NCBI RefSeq assembly: GCF_001546115.1
Contig: NZ_KQ955208.1
Location: forward strand, 1,950,321-2,014,320
Origin: Paracoccus aminovorans
GTDB lineage: Bacteria; Pseudomonadota; Alphaproteobacteria; Rhodobacterales; Rhodobacteraceae
Length of the DNA stretch: 64,000 nucleotides
Direction of reading: 5' to 3'
Positions 1 to 9,286 of this stretch are shown here, in pieces; positions within the stretch are counted from its first letter, which is position 1, and each line of letters opens with the position of its first letter. The notes beneath the pieces were generated by a model. The model saw only the letters and a list, made by a program, of their open reading frames with translations, was not told the origin of the DNA and searched no databases. Position numbers and translations under genes: made by a program.

Positions 1-2
1 CG

Positions 3-911
3 GCGATCCGGCCCGGCGACATCCTGGGCTTCGTCACGCTGCGGAACGAGATGCAGCGACTGCCCGAGTTCCTGGCGCATTACCGGGCCTTGGGCGTCGC
101 GCATTTCCTGATGGTGGACAATGCCAGCACCGACGGCGGCGCGGATTACCTGCGCAGCCAGCCCGACGTCTCTTTATGGAGCGCGCCGGGCAGCTATCGC
201 GAGGCGCGCTTCGGCATGGACTGGCTTTCGGCCCTGCTGCTGCGCCATGGCCGCGGGCATTGGTGCCTCAGCGTCGATGCCGACGAATTGCTGGTCTATC
301 CGCATTGCGACAGCCGCGACCTGCGGGCGCTGACCGCGCATCTGGATGCGCAGGGCATCGCCGGCATGGGCGCGCTAATGCTGGACCTGTATCCGCAGGG
401 GCCGCTGGACCAGGCGCCTGCGACCGGCAGCGTGACCGAGCGGCTGCCCTGGTTCGACCCCGGTCCCTATCGCTGCCAAGTCATGGCGCCGCGCCGCAAC
501 CGCTGGGTGCAGGGCGGGGTGCGTGCGCGGGTGTTCTTCGCCGACCGGCCGAAACGTGCGCCGACGCTGAACAAGCTGCCGCTGATCCGCTGGCACTGGC
601 GCTATGCCTATGTGAACTCGACCCATTCCATGCTGCCGGCGCGGCTGAACGACCTCTACGACGGGCCGGGCGATGCGCGGCTTTGCGGCGTGCTGCTGCA
701 CAGCAAGTTCCTGCCCGACATCGCCGCCCGCTCGGCCGAGGAGCTGGCCCGGCGCCAGCATTTCGCCGATCCCGACGCCTATGCCGGCTATCACCGGGCA
801 CTGACCGATGCGCCCGACCTGTGGCACGCGGACTCGGTGCGCTATCGCGACTGGCGGCAGCTGGTCGCGCTGGGTCTGATGGCGGGCGAGGGCTGGCCCG
901 GCGACCCGTAA
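3..911 (+). CDS. GT2-type glycosyltransferase, 5' end outside window
   Basis: The frame is already open at base 3 and reads without a stop to 909-911, so the first in-window ATG (51) is not the true start. By comparison with the downstream paralogue about 45 N-terminal residues lie outside the window. Visible motifs are FVTLRNE, LMVDNASTDG (nucleotide-sugar binding region of GT-A folds) and DADELLVYP (DxD-like metal site). This fits the DUF/GT2 subfamily (Glyco_tranf_2_4-like) that is often found in Rhodobacteraceae polysaccharide clusters. It is a close paralogue of the next gene, with the same motif order and the same C-terminal LxxRQHxADxxAY block, so the pair arose by tandem duplication. 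Acceptor and donor sugars cannot be read from sequence. Confidence 0.8.
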   Translation, partial: AIRPGDILGFVTLRNEMQRLPEFLAHYRALGVAHFLMVDNASTDGGADYLRSQPDVSLWSAPGSYREARFGMDWLSALLLRHGRGHWCLSVDADELLVYPHCDSRDLRALTAHLDAQGIAGMGALMLDLYPQGPLDQAPATGSVTERLPWFDPGPYRCQVMAPRRNRWVQGGVRARVFFADRPKRAPTLNKLPLIRWHWRYAYVNSTHSMLPARLNDLYDGPGDARLCGVLLHSKFLPDIAARSAEELARRQHFADPDAYAGYHRALTDAPDLWHADSVRYRDWRQLVALGLMAGEGWPGDP

Positions 912-997
912 GGAAACCGCTTGCGAAACCCCGCGCAACCACGCATGTCCCCTGACATGAAGCACGACCGTCACATTCAACCCACGGATGGTATGCG

Positions 998-2026
998 GTG
1001 CCCCGGCTGACGCGCTGGCCGATCTGGAAGCGGCTGCGCCGACGGGCGCGGCGGCAATGGCTGGTCGCCCGGGCGGTGCGCCGGGGGCGGGCGCTGCGCC
1101 CGGTCATGGACCGCACCCGCCGCATCGGGGCGGGCGAGATCCTGGCCTTCGTGACCCTGCGCAACGAATTGCCGCGCCTGCCGTATTTCCTTGCGCATTA
1201 CCGTCGGCTGGGCATCGGGCATTTCCTGGTCGTGGACAATGCCAGCAGCGACGGCAGCGCCGAATGGCTGGCCGAGCAGCCCGACGTCTCGCTGTGGCGG
1301 ACCGAGGCCAGCTACAAGGAATCGCGCTTCGGTATGGACTGGCTGAACTGCCTGTTGCGCCGCCACGGCAGCGGGCATTGGTGCCTGACCGTCGATCCCG
1401 ACGAATTCCTGGTCTATCCGCATCACGACACCCGGCCCTTGCAGGCGCTGACCGACTGGCTGGACGCGGGCGAGATCCGCTCCTTCTCGGCCATGCTCCT
1501 GGACATGTATCCCAAGGGCTCGCTCGAGGCCGAGCCCTATCGCCCCGGGCAGGACCCGTTCGAGATCGCGCGCTGGTTCGACCCGGCGAACTATACCATC
1601 CGCAAGAACAGCGAATACGGCAACCTGTGGATCCAGGGCGGGCCGCGCGGCCGCGCCTTCTTTGCCGACAATCCGCAGAATGGCCCGGCGCTGAACAAGA
1701 TCCCGCTGGTGCGCTGGGAACGCGGCTATGCCTATGTCAGCTCGACCCATATGCTGCTGCCGCGGGCGCTGAACCTGGTCTATGACCAGGACGGCGGCGA
1801 AAAGGCCTCGGGCTGCCTGCTGCACGCCAAGTTCCTGTCCACCTTCGTTCAGAAATCCGCCGAGGAGCTGACCCGGCGCCAGCATTACGCCGACAGCCAG
1901 GAATACCGCGCCTATCACTCGGGCCTGCAGGAGGACCCGGATTTCTGGTGCGCGCAGAGCCGCGAATTGCAGGACTGGCGCCAGCTCGAGGATCTGGGCC
2001 TGATCTCCAAGGGGAACTGGGCATGA
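998..2026 (+). CDS. GT2-type glycosyltransferase (paralogue of previous gene)
   Basis: A 342-residue cytoplasmic or membrane-associated glycosyltransferase. The first 40 residues are very Arg-rich (possible membrane-surface anchoring). FVTLRNE is at about 51-57, LVVDNASSDG at 77-86 and DPDEFLVYP at 133-141. The start chosen is GTG 998; ATG 1106 (just before the RRIGAGEILAF segment) is an alternative and would remove the basic leader. The stop overlaps the next gene's ATG (ATGA, 2023-2026), so the two are translationally coupled. It is a duplicated partner of the gene at 3-911. Its role in sulfated or branched surface glycan synthesis is inferred only from its neighbours. Confidence 0.8.
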   Translation: MPRLTRWPIWKRLRRRARRQWLVARAVRRGRALRPVMDRTRRIGAGEILAFVTLRNELPRLPYFLAHYRRLGIGHFLVVDNASSDGSAEWLAEQPDVSLWRTEASYKESRFGMDWLNCLLRRHGSGHWCLTVDPDEFLVYPHHDTRPLQALTDWLDAGEIRSFSAMLLDMYPKGSLEAEPYRPGQDPFEIARWFDPANYTIRKNSEYGNLWIQGGPRGRAFFADNPQNGPALNKIPLVRWERGYAYVSSTHMLLPRALNLVYDQDGGEKASGCLLHAKFLSTFVQKSAEELTRRQHYADSQEYRAYHSGLQEDPDFWCAQSRELQDWRQLEDLGLISKGNWA

Positions 2027-3711
2027 CCGTGCGGCTGGGCGTGGTGATGCTGTGCCACGACGAATTGCCCGTCGCGGCGCGCCTGGCGCGGGTCTGGGCT
2101 GAGGGCGGGGCCTCGGTCGCGGTCCATGTCGATGCCAAGGCGCCGCCGGACGGGGTGGAAACCATGCAGCAGGATCTGGCCGACCTGCCGCAGGTGGTGT
2201 TTAGCCCGCGTCATTCCTGCGAATGGGGCATGTTCAGCCTGGTCAAGGCCACGCAGGACGCCGCCGCGCTGCTTCTGGACCGGTTCGAGGACGTGACCCA
2301 TGTGCTGGTGGTCTCGGGCTCCTGCCTGCCCCTGCGGCCGGTCGCCGACCTGGTGGCCTTCCTGGCGCTGCATCCGCGCCGCGACTTCATCGAAAGCGTG
2401 ACGGCGGCCGATGTCGGCTGGACCGTGGGCGGGCTGAACGAGGAACGCTTCACCCTGCGCTTCCCGTTCTCGTTCCGGCGCCGCAGGAAACTTTTCGACC
2501 GCTATGTCGCCTTGCAGCGCCGGCTGCGCTTTCGCCGCCGCATCCCGCAGGGGCTGGTGCCGCACCTGGGCTCGCAATGGTGGTGCCTGACCCGGACCAC
2601 GCTGCGCGCCATCCTGGCCGATCCGCGCCGGGCCGAATTCGACCGCTATTTCGCCAAGGTCTGGATCCCGGACGAGAGCTATTTCCAGACCCTGGCCCGC
2701 CGCCATTCGCAGAATATCGAAAGCCGGTCGCTGACGCTGGCCAAGTTCGACGGCCAGGGCAAGCCCTATATCTTCTACGACGACCACCTGGAGATGCTGG
2801 AACAGTCGCGCTGCTTCGTCGCCCGCAAGATCTGGCGCGGCGCGGCGCGGCTGCATGCGCATTTCCCGCATGGCGATCCGGCCCGTCCCGCGGCCGACGA
2901 GCCGCGCCCCGAGCGGCTGGACCGGGTCGTCAGCCAGGCCGTCGCCCGCCGCAGCCTGGGCCGGCCCGGGCTTTACATGCAAAGCCGCTTTCCGCTGAAG
3001 GACCGCGAGAACGGCAAGACCTCGGCGCCCTATGCCGTGCTGCAGGGCTTCACCGACCTGTTTCCCGATTTCGAATCCTGGCTGGCCGAACGGGTGGATG
3101 CCGATGTGCACGGCCATCTTTTCGCGGTGCATGGCGCCGAATTCGCCGGCCGGGCGCCGATCGGGCCGGGGGGGCTGTCGGACAGCGCGGCGCTGCGCGA
3201 TCTGGACCCGCGCGGCTTTGTCGCCAACCTGATCCGCATGTCGGACCGGATGCCGCTGTGGCAGTTCAGCCCGCGCGACGGGCAAGAGATGAACTGGTTC
3301 ACCGCCACCGACCCCAATGCCCGTATCTTCGTCATCACCGGCGCCTGGGCGGTGCCGCTGCTGCATTCCGACATGCCCTTCGACGACATCCGCCGCGTCG
3401 CCGCCATCCTGCAACGCACGGAGCTGGCGCAGATGGAGGTGCTGAATTCGGTCTGGCTCAAGGCGCAGACCCAGGTTTGGGACCTGGGCGATTTCTGCGC
3501 CCGGCCCGCCGCCGTGCTGGGCGGCATCCTGCGCGCGCTCGGTGCCGACCCCGAGGCCGCCGCCGACCTGCCGCCCATGCGCGAGATCGCCGGCATGGGC
3601 CGATTCCTGCAACGCCTGCGCAATGCCGGGCTGCGCCCGCAGCTGATGGGCGACTTCCCCGCTTCCGACACCGCCCCTTCCGTTCCGCCGCAAGAAAGAC
3701 CCGCGCCATGA
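2023..3711 (+). CDS. Core-2/xylosyltransferase-like glycosyltransferase (GT14-type)
   Basis: A 562-residue protein. The N-terminal ~270 residues look like the beta-1,6-N-acetylglucosaminyltransferase/peptide O-xylosyltransferase (GT14, 'Branch') fold: HVDAK at 35-39, CEWG at 66-69, SGSCLPL at 98-104, SQWWCLT at 184-190 and WIPDESYF at 214-221. In this family the Trp-Trp and Asp-Glu-Ser segments form the acceptor and catalytic site. The C-terminal ~280 residues have no motif I recognise and probably form a family-specific domain seen in Rhodobacterales homologues. I start at ATG 2023 because it overlaps the upstream stop; an upstream in-frame ATG at 1948 lies well inside the previous gene. The 3' end is also ATGA-coupled to the sulfotransferase gene. 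Confidence 0.75.
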   Translation: MTVRLGVVMLCHDELPVAARLARVWAEGGASVAVHVDAKAPPDGVETMQQDLADLPQVVFSPRHSCEWGMFSLVKATQDAAALLLDRFEDVTHVLVVSGSCLPLRPVADLVAFLALHPRRDFIESVTAADVGWTVGGLNEERFTLRFPFSFRRRRKLFDRYVALQRRLRFRRRIPQGLVPHLGSQWWCLTRTTLRAILADPRRAEFDRYFAKVWIPDESYFQTLARRHSQNIESRSLTLAKFDGQGKPYIFYDDHLEMLEQSRCFVARKIWRGAARLHAHFPHGDPARPAADEPRPERLDRVVSQAVARRSLGRPGLYMQSRFPLKDRENGKTSAPYAVLQGFTDLFPDFESWLAERVDADVHGHLFAVHGAEFAGRAPIGPGGLSDSAALRDLDPRGFVANLIRMSDRMPLWQFSPRDGQEMNWFTATDPNARIFVITGAWAVPLLHSDMPFDDIRRVAAILQRTELAQMEVLNSVWLKAQTQVWDLGDFCARPAAVLGGILRALGADPEAAADLPPMREIAGMGRFLQRLRNAGLRPQLMGDFPASDTAPSVPPQERPAP

Positions 3712-5102
3712 CCCAGCCCTTCCGCAGCTTCGTCATCTTCGCCGAGATGCGCACCGGCTCGAACCTGCTCGAGGCGACGCTGAATGGCGTGAAGCGCGTC
3801 ACCTGCTTCGGCGAGGCCTTCAACCCCTACATGATGGGCTGGCCCGACAAGACCGAGCTCAAGGGCATCACCATGGCCGAGCGCGACGCCGATCCGCACC
3901 GGCTGCTGGCGGCGATCTTCGACAAGCCGAACCACCTGCCGGGCTTTCGCTATTTCCACGACCACGACCCGCGCGTCTTCGACGCCATCATGGAGGACCG
4001 GGCCTGCGCCAAGATCGTGCTGACCCGCAATCCCGTGGACAGCTATGTCTCGACCGCGCTGGCGCGCGCCACCAACCAGTGGAAGCTGAACGAGACCGAG
4101 ACGCCGATCCCCGCCGCCGCCCGCTTCGACGCCGAGGAATTCCGCCAGGTGACGGGCGAGATCGAGGCGTTCCAGCTGAAGGTGCTGCACCGCCTGCAGG
4201 TCACCGGCCAAGCCGGCTTCTGGCTGGGCTACGAGGATCTGCGCGACGCCGAGGTGATGACCGGGCTGCTGCATTGGCTCGGCCGCACCGACCTCGAGCG
4301 GGTCGAGCCGGCCAACGACCAGGTGCCGCAGAACCCGCGCGAGCTTGCCGAGAAGGTCGAGAACTTCGACGAGATGCAGGCGGAACTGGCGCGCCTCGAC
4401 CCGTTCATGCTGCGCAAGATCCCGAATTTCGAGCCGAGGAAGGGCCCGGCCGTGCCCTCGTTCCTGGGGGCCGAGGCGGGCAAGGGGCTGATCTTCATGC
4501 CGATCAAGGGCGGGCCTTCGGACAGCGTGGTGCGCTGGCTGCGGGCCATGGGCGAGGTCTCGGCCGATTTCAACCAGAACAGCCTGCGGCAATGGAAGCG
4601 CCAGCATGTCGGCCACCGCAGCTTCACCGTGCTGCGCCACCCGCTGCTGCGCGCCTGGGCAGCCTTCGACAGCCTGCTGCGCGGCAGGAATGCCGAGCTC
4701 CGCCAGATCCTGCGCGACATCCACCGCGTCGCCCTGCCGCCCGATGCCGAGCTGGCCGCGATGGAAGACAGCCGCAAGGCCGAGCTTTTCGCGGCCTTCC
4801 TCGACTTCCTGCGCCGCAACCTGAACGCCCAGACCACGCTGCCCTGCTATCCCGGCTGGGCCAGCCAGTCCGAGGTGCTGGCCGGCTTCGCCCGCTTCGG
4901 CGCCCCGGACATGGTGCTGCGCGAAAGCGACCTGCCGCGCGACCTCAGCTGGCTGGCGGCCAGCGCCGGCATCCGCGCCCCCGCCGACCTGCCCGACCCC
5001 GAGCCGTTCCCGGATTTCCTGAACGAACAGGAACTGCGCGGTGCGGCGAAAAAGGCCTATCTGCGCGATTACGTCGCCTTCGGCTTCGGCGGCCAGCCTT
5101 AG
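3708..5102 (+). CDS. NodH-like sulfotransferase with two sulfotransferase-like halves
   Basis: A 464-residue protein expected to transfer sulfate from PAPS to a glycan. The N-terminal half has a PAPS 5'-phosphosulfate loop, AEMRTGSNLL (12-21), and a 3'-phosphate motif, VLTRNPVDSYVS (104-115). The second half appears to repeat the fold: an IFMPIKGGPSDS segment (262-273) replaces the P-loop, and VLRHPLLRAWAAF (308-320) matches a 3'-phosphate motif. The second P-loop lacks the usual Lys/Thr-Gly-Ser pattern and may be inactive. The start is ATG 3708, coupled to the upstream stop; the long upstream in-frame extension is a shadow of the GT14 gene. It ends tail to tail with the exporter gene, overlapping its stop by two bases. 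Confidence 0.75.
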   Translation: MTQPFRSFVIFAEMRTGSNLLEATLNGVKRVTCFGEAFNPYMMGWPDKTELKGITMAERDADPHRLLAAIFDKPNHLPGFRYFHDHDPRVFDAIMEDRACAKIVLTRNPVDSYVSTALARATNQWKLNETETPIPAAARFDAEEFRQVTGEIEAFQLKVLHRLQVTGQAGFWLGYEDLRDAEVMTGLLHWLGRTDLERVEPANDQVPQNPRELAEKVENFDEMQAELARLDPFMLRKIPNFEPRKGPAVPSFLGAEAGKGLIFMPIKGGPSDSVVRWLRAMGEVSADFNQNSLRQWKRQHVGHRSFTVLRHPLLRAWAAFDSLLRGRNAELRQILRDIHRVALPPDAELAAMEDSRKAELFAAFLDFLRRNLNAQTTLPCYPGWASQSEVLAGFARFGAPDMVLRESDLPRDLSWLAASAGIRAPADLPDPEPFPDFLNEQELRGAAKKAYLRDYVAFGFGGQP

Positions 5103-6031
5103 CCCTGCGGCGTCATCGCCTTGCGCTGGCGGTTGCGCTCCAGCCCCAGCTGGCGCTCGCGCCAGATGATCAGGATGCCGGCCAGGATGACCAGCGCGGC
5201 GCCGGCCAGCATGGTCAGCGTCGGCGCCTCGCCGAAGACATACCAGCCGATGAGCAGCGCCAGGATCATCGAGCAATATTCGAAGGGCGCGATCAGCGAG
5301 GCATCGGCAAAGCGATAGGCCGAGGTCAGCAGGATCTGCGCGAACCCGCCCAGCAGGCCGATGGCGATCAGCGTCAGCGTGGTCCCGAGGTCCGTCGCCA
5401 CCCAGCCGAAGGGCAGCGTCAAGAGCCCCAGCACCGTCGAGGTCAGCGAGAACCAGAACACGATGGCCGAGGTCTGTTCCTCTTGCGCGAGCTTGCGCAC
5501 GAAGATCATCGCCAGCGCCGTGCAGGCCGCCGCCGACAGCGCCACCATGGCGCCCAGGCTCTGCTGCAGGCCGCCGGCGCCCTGGCCCAGCCGCGGCGAC
5601 AGCACGATCACCACCCCGACCAGCCCCAGAAGCACCATGCCCAGGCGAAAGACCCGCACCTCCTCGCCCAGGAACATCGCGGCAAAGATCACCGTCAGCA
5701 GCGGCGCGGCATAGCCCAGCGTGGTGGCCTCGGGAAAGGGCAGCAGCGCCAGCGCCCAGAAGCTCAGCACCATGGCGCAGGTGCCGATGATGCCGCGATA
5801 GAAATGCCCGATCGGGCGAAAGGTGCGCAGCCCGGTGCGCAGGTCGCCGCGCCAGGCCAGCCAGCCCAGGATCACCGGAATCGCGAAGAACGAGCGAAAG
5901 AACACCTGCTGGCCCGGCGGCACGCCCAGGCCCCCCTCGGAGGTGGCCTTGACCAGCGTGCCCATCAGCGTGAACACCAGCACGCTGAGGCATTTCAGGA
6001 TGATGCCGCGCAGCGGGCTTTGAGGGATCAT
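5099..6031 (-). CDS. EamA-family (DMT superfamily) transporter
   Basis: A 310-residue inner-membrane protein with about ten hydrophobic helices arranged as two EamA repeats. The N-terminus ([20 protein letters not shown]) and the conserved FFRSFFAIP segment in helix 2-3 are typical of drug/metabolite exporters. Its ATG (6031-6029) overlaps the queG stop, so it is the last gene of a GST-queG-eamA operon. Substrate unknown; many relatives export amino acids, purines or small metabolites. No substrate-specific residue can be read. Confidence 0.8.
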   Translation of the reverse strand: MIPQSPLRGIILKCLSVLVFTLMGTLVKATSEGGLGVPPGQQVFFRSFFAIPVILGWLAWRGDLRTGLRTFRPIGHFYRGIIGTCAMVLSFWALALLPFPEATTLGYAAPLLTVIFAAMFLGEEVRVFRLGMVLLGLVGVVIVLSPRLGQGAGGLQQSLGAMVALSAAACTALAMIFVRKLAQEEQTSAIVFWFSLTSTVLGLLTLPFGWVATDLGTTLTLIAIGLLGGFAQILLTSAYRFADASLIAPFEYCSMILALLIGWYVFGEAPTLTMLAGAALVILAGILIIWRERQLGLERNRQRKAMTPQG

Positions 6032-7086
6032 GGCAGGCGCTCGCAGGCCCAGCGTGCCGCATCGGCCACGGCGGGATCAGGGTCGTTCCGCAAGCCATCG
6101 GCCACGGGGCGCAGATGTGCAAGCCCCGAATTGCCGATGGCGTAAAGCACATTCCGGACCATGCGGTCGCGGCCGATGCGCTTGATCGGGCTGCCCGAGA
6201 AGCGTTCGCGAAAGCCCGCGTCGTCCAGCTGCGCCAGCTCGGCCAGCGCCGGGCCGCCATGGGGCCCGTGATAGCGCAGTTCGGTCGCGGCCTGGGCGAA
6301 CTTGTTCCAGGGGCAGGCGGCGAGGCAATCGTCGCAGCCATAGATGCGGTTCCCGAGCATCGGCCGCAGCTCGGGGTCGACCGGCCCCCTGTGCTCGATG
6401 GTCAGGTAGGAGATGCAGCGCCGCGCATCCAGCTGATAGGGTGCCGGAAAGGCGCGCGTGGGGCAGGCGTCGAGGCAGGACCGGCAGGATCCGCAATGGC
6501 TGCGCTCGGCCGCGTCCTTGGGCAGGTCCAGCGTGGTGAAGATCGAACCCAGGAAGAACCAGCTGCCCAGCTCGCGCGACAGCAGGTTGGTGTGCTTGCC
6601 CTGCCAGCCTAAGCCCGCCGCCTGCGCCAGCGGTTTCTCCATCACCGGGGCGGTATCGACGAAGACCTTGATCTCGCAGCCGGTCAGCCCGACCAGCCAG
6701 CCGCCCAGGCGCTTCAGCCGCTTCTTGACCAGGTCGTGATAATCCTTGCCCTGGGCATAGACGCTGACCGCGCCGCGATCCGGGTCGTGGATGATCTCCA
6801 GCGGGTCGTGCTCGGGCGTATAGAGCTCGGCCAGCATGATGACCGAACGCGCCTCGGGCCAGAGGCTGGCGGGCGAGGCGCGCCAATGGCTGCGCTCGGC
6901 CATCCATTCCATCTGGCCATGGCGGCCATCGGCCAGGAAGGCCGCCAGCCGGTCGGGCAACTGCGGGTTGGCGTCGGGGGCGCAGATGCCAAGGGCGTTG
7001 AAGCCCTCGGCCCGGGCCTGTTCCTGCAGCCGGGACCGGATCTCGGCCGGGTCGGAGATCCTGGTCCTAGAAGTCGAGCAGGGCAT
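6028..7086 (-). CDS. queG: Epoxyqueuosine reductase QueG
   Basis: A 352-residue cobalamin-dependent reductase that converts epoxyqueuosine to queuosine in tRNA. An acidic catalytic residue is in the VDTAPVMEK segment (~143-151). Two ferredoxin-type cluster motifs are visible: [12 protein letters not shown] (198-209) and CDDCLAACP (251-259), with an extra Cys at 224. The C-terminus is a HEAT-like tail ending in [15 protein letters not shown] 7086 is the only plausible start; it lies 20 bases inside the 3' end of the GST gene. A longer in-frame extension to 7164 would run deep into that gene and is rejected. Operon: GST, queG, eamA. Confidence 0.93.
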   Translation of the reverse strand: MPCSTSRTRISDPAEIRSRLQEQARAEGFNALGICAPDANPQLPDRLAAFLADGRHGQMEWMAERSHWRASPASLWPEARSVIMLAELYTPEHDPLEIIHDPDRGAVSVYAQGKDYHDLVKKRLKRLGGWLVGLTGCEIKVFVDTAPVMEKPLAQAAGLGWQGKHTNLLSRELGSWFFLGSIFTTLDLPKDAAERSHCGSCRSCLDACPTRAFPAPYQLDARRCISYLTIEHRGPVDPELRPMLGNRIYGCDDCLAACPWNKFAQAATELRYHGPHGGPALAELAQLDDAGFRERFSGSPIKRIGRDRMVRNVLYAIGNSGLAHLRPVADGLRNDPDPAVADAARWACERLP

Positions 7087-7756
7087 AATGCGGCGCCGGG
7101 TGGACGCCCGGCAAATGGTCGGCCAAGAGGCTGCGGAAGGCCGGCCGCGACTTGATCTTGGCATACCATTCCTGCACCTCGGTCGAATAGGTCCAGTCCA
7201 CGTCCGAGATGTAGTCGAGGCACGAGAGATGCGCCGCGGCGGCGAAATCGGCCAGCGTCATCGCGTCCCCGGCCAGCCAGCGGCGATGCTCCAGCAGGCT
7301 GCGCATGTAGTCGAGGTGATAGCGGATCGCCGACAGCCCGGCCTTGACCGTGCGCGAGTCCGGGTAGCCCAGGCGCATGACCTTCTTCCAGACCCGCTCG
7401 GTCATCACCGGCTTCGTCACCTCGGCGTTGAACTTGTCGTCGAACCAGGCGCAAAGCCGGCGGACCTCGTAGCGCTCGATGGCGGCATGCGGCATCAGTG
7501 CCGGCTGCGGGATGGTCTCGTCCAGATATTCGCAGATCGCCTGGCTTTCGGCCATCAGCCGGCCGTCCATGCGCAGCACCGGCAGCTTGCCGGCCGGATT
7601 GCGGCGCAGGATCTCGGACCCCGGCTCCCAGAAGCGGTCCTCGACCAGCTCGACCTCGACCCGCTTCTCGGCCAGCACCAGCCGCACCTTGCGGCAATAG
7701 GGCGACAGCGCGACATGATAGAGGCGGATCGTGGAATTGGGCGAGGAATTGTTCAT
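7067..7756 (-). CDS. Glutathione S-transferase family protein
   Basis: A 229-residue cytosolic protein with an N-terminal thioredoxin fold ([16 protein letters not shown], residues 11-26, giving a CPYC-like SPYC active region). A GSH-binding [11 protein letters not shown] segment follows, then the all-alpha C-terminal domain ([14 protein letters not shown]). I use ATG 7756 rather than the upstream in-frame ATG at 7843 because the family fold begins right after it. The 3' end overlaps queG by 20 bases. Substrate unknown. Confidence 0.88.
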   Translation of the reverse strand: MNNSSPNSTIRLYHVALSPYCRKVRLVLAEKRVEVELVEDRFWEPGSEILRRNPAGKLPVLRMDGRLMAESQAICEYLDETIPQPALMPHAAIERYEVRRLCAWFDDKFNAEVTKPVMTERVWKKVMRLGYPDSRTVKAGLSAIRYHLDYMRSLLEHRRWLAGDAMTLADFAAAAHLSCLDYISDVDWTYSTEVQEWYAKIKSRPAFRSLLADHLPGVHPAPHYALLDF

Positions 7757-7832
7757 CTGGGAAAAACCGTGCGTGGCTGGGCCTTCGGGTTGATACGCCC
7801 CGGGGGCCGCGTTTTCAACCGCGATGCGCGGA

Positions 7833-8579
7833 TCAGCGCCCAAGCACCAGGCAGGAATCGCGCCCGTCCGCCCGGATCGTCTGCGCGCCGCTGACGATGG
7901 AGCGCGTCCGGGCCGAGCCGGTCTGCGGGTTGCGCACCCGCGGCGCCGGCAGGATCGAGGCCAGCGCCGCCGATTGCGCCAGCGTCAGCTTGTCGGGCGT
8001 GGTCTTGAAGTAATACTCGGCCGCCGCATGCACGCCGAAGACGCCGCGGCCGAATTCGGCGATGTTCAGATAGACCTCGACGATGCGGCGCTTGGACCAC
8101 AGCGCCTCCAGCATCGGGGTATAGGCGGTTTCCATCACCTTGCGCGGCCAGCTGCGGCCCTGCCACAGGAACACGTTCTTGGCGGTCTGCTGGGTGATGG
8201 TCGAGGCGCCCCGGCTGGAGCCCGAGGCGATGACCTTGCGGATCTCGACCATGTCGAAGCCCCAATGGGCGCAGAAATTGGCGTCCTCGGCCGCGACCAC
8301 GGCGCGGACCATGTGGGGCGACACCTCGTCCAGATCGACCCATTCCCGGCTGGCGCGGCCGGGAAATTCGCTCTGGCCTTGGATGATGGTCCAGGTCGTG
8401 GGCGGGTTGATGAAGGAAAACAGAAAGACCAGCACGAACATCAGTGCCAGCAGGCGAAGCCCGATCCAGCGCCCCCAGCCCCAGAGCCACAGCGCGGCGC
8501 GCCGCAAGGGCCGCCAGCGCCGGGGCACGGCGGGCGGCATGTCCTGCGGGTCGTCAATGGTCTGGCTGCGGCGGGGCAT
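7833..8579 (-). CDS. mtgA: Monofunctional peptidoglycan glycosyltransferase MtgA
   Basis: A 248-residue GT51 enzyme that polymerises lipid II into glycan strands. It has one N-terminal membrane anchor (about residues 38-58), a basic cytoplasmic leader and a periplasmic catalytic domain. The catalytic Glu is in AAEDANF (E98). The other GT51 motifs are GASTITQQTAKN (124-135), RKVMETA, EVYLNIAEFG and GVHAAAEYYF. There is no transpeptidase domain, so it is the monofunctional type. An AGGACG ribosome site lies 9 bases ahead of the ATG. It is probably monocistronic. Confidence 0.95.
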   Translation of the reverse strand: MPRRSQTIDDPQDMPPAVPRRWRPLRRAALWLWGWGRWIGLRLLALMFVLVFLFSFINPPTTWTIIQGQSEFPGRASREWVDLDEVSPHMVRAVVAAEDANFCAHWGFDMVEIRKVIASGSSRGASTITQQTAKNVFLWQGRSWPRKVMETAYTPMLEALWSKRRIVEVYLNIAEFGRGVFGVHAAAEYYFKTTPDKLTLAQSAALASILPAPRVRNPQTGSARTRSIVSGAQTIRADGRDSCLVLGR

Positions 8580-8619
8580 GGCCGCGTCCTGTCACGGCCA
8601 TGGCCCCTGCGTCAAGCGA

Positions 8620-9177
8620 TCAGGCGCCGGCAGGCGGGGCGGCGGATGCCGCATCGGCCTGCGGCACCCCCAGCGCGGCGCCCAGCTTGCCGCCGGCAAA
8701 GGCTTCGCGCAGCTTTTCCTCCTCGGCGTCGGGCAGCGAGCTTTGCAGCACCCGTCCCTTCAAATGGAAGCCTTCCAGCCGCGCCAGCACCTTGTCGGCG
8801 GTCATCTTGCGCACCAGGATGAACACGGCCGAGCCGCCGGGTGGGATGGAATGGCCCAGTTCTCGCATGAAATCATCGTTGATGCCGATGTCCGACAGCT
8901 TGCCGGCCAGCGCGCCCGAGGCCGCGCCGACCGCCGCGCCCACCAGCGGGTTCAGGAACAGCAGCCCGACCAGCGTGCCCCAGAAGCCGCCGCCAAGCGC
9001 GCCGGCGGCGGTCAGGTTCATCGCCTGGTGCAGCTTGATATCCTCGGCCGAGGGGCGGGTGACGACCACGGCATCCTCGAGCTCGATCAGGTATTCCTTC
9101 TGCATCTTCACCAGTTCGGTGCGCAGCTCGAAGCCCGAGGCTTCGTCGTCGAAGGCGATGACAAGCAGGTCTGACAT
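8620..9177 (-). CDS. DUF1269 domain membrane protein
   Basis: A 185-residue protein that opens with SDLLVIAFDDEASGFELRTEL, the characteristic start of the DUF1269 family. A Gly/Ala-rich double hydrophobic hairpin at about 75-113 (GGGFWGTLVGLLF and VGAAVGAASGALAG) could be membrane-inserted. A soluble domain ends with the AVFILVRKMTADKVL segment. An AAAGGA ribosome site precedes the ATG. The function of the family is unknown; members have been described as general stress-associated. It is separated from choX by about 110 bases. Confidence 0.85.
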   Translation of the reverse strand: MSDLLVIAFDDEASGFELRTELVKMQKEYLIELEDAVVVTRPSAEDIKLHQAMNLTAAGALGGGFWGTLVGLLFLNPLVGAAVGAASGALAGKLSDIGINDDFMRELGHSIPPGGSAVFILVRKMTADKVLARLEGFHLKGRVLQSSLPDAEEEKLREAFAGGKLGAALGVPQADAASAAPPAGA

Positions 9178-9286
9178 GGCGAAATCCTTTCCAACAGGGG
9201 TCCGCCGGCCAACGCCGCGGCGCGGCGCCGGGTTCCTGCGGCGCCGTGTCGCTGGCCGGGACGGCGCCGCGCCCCGGCCGCGCCGG

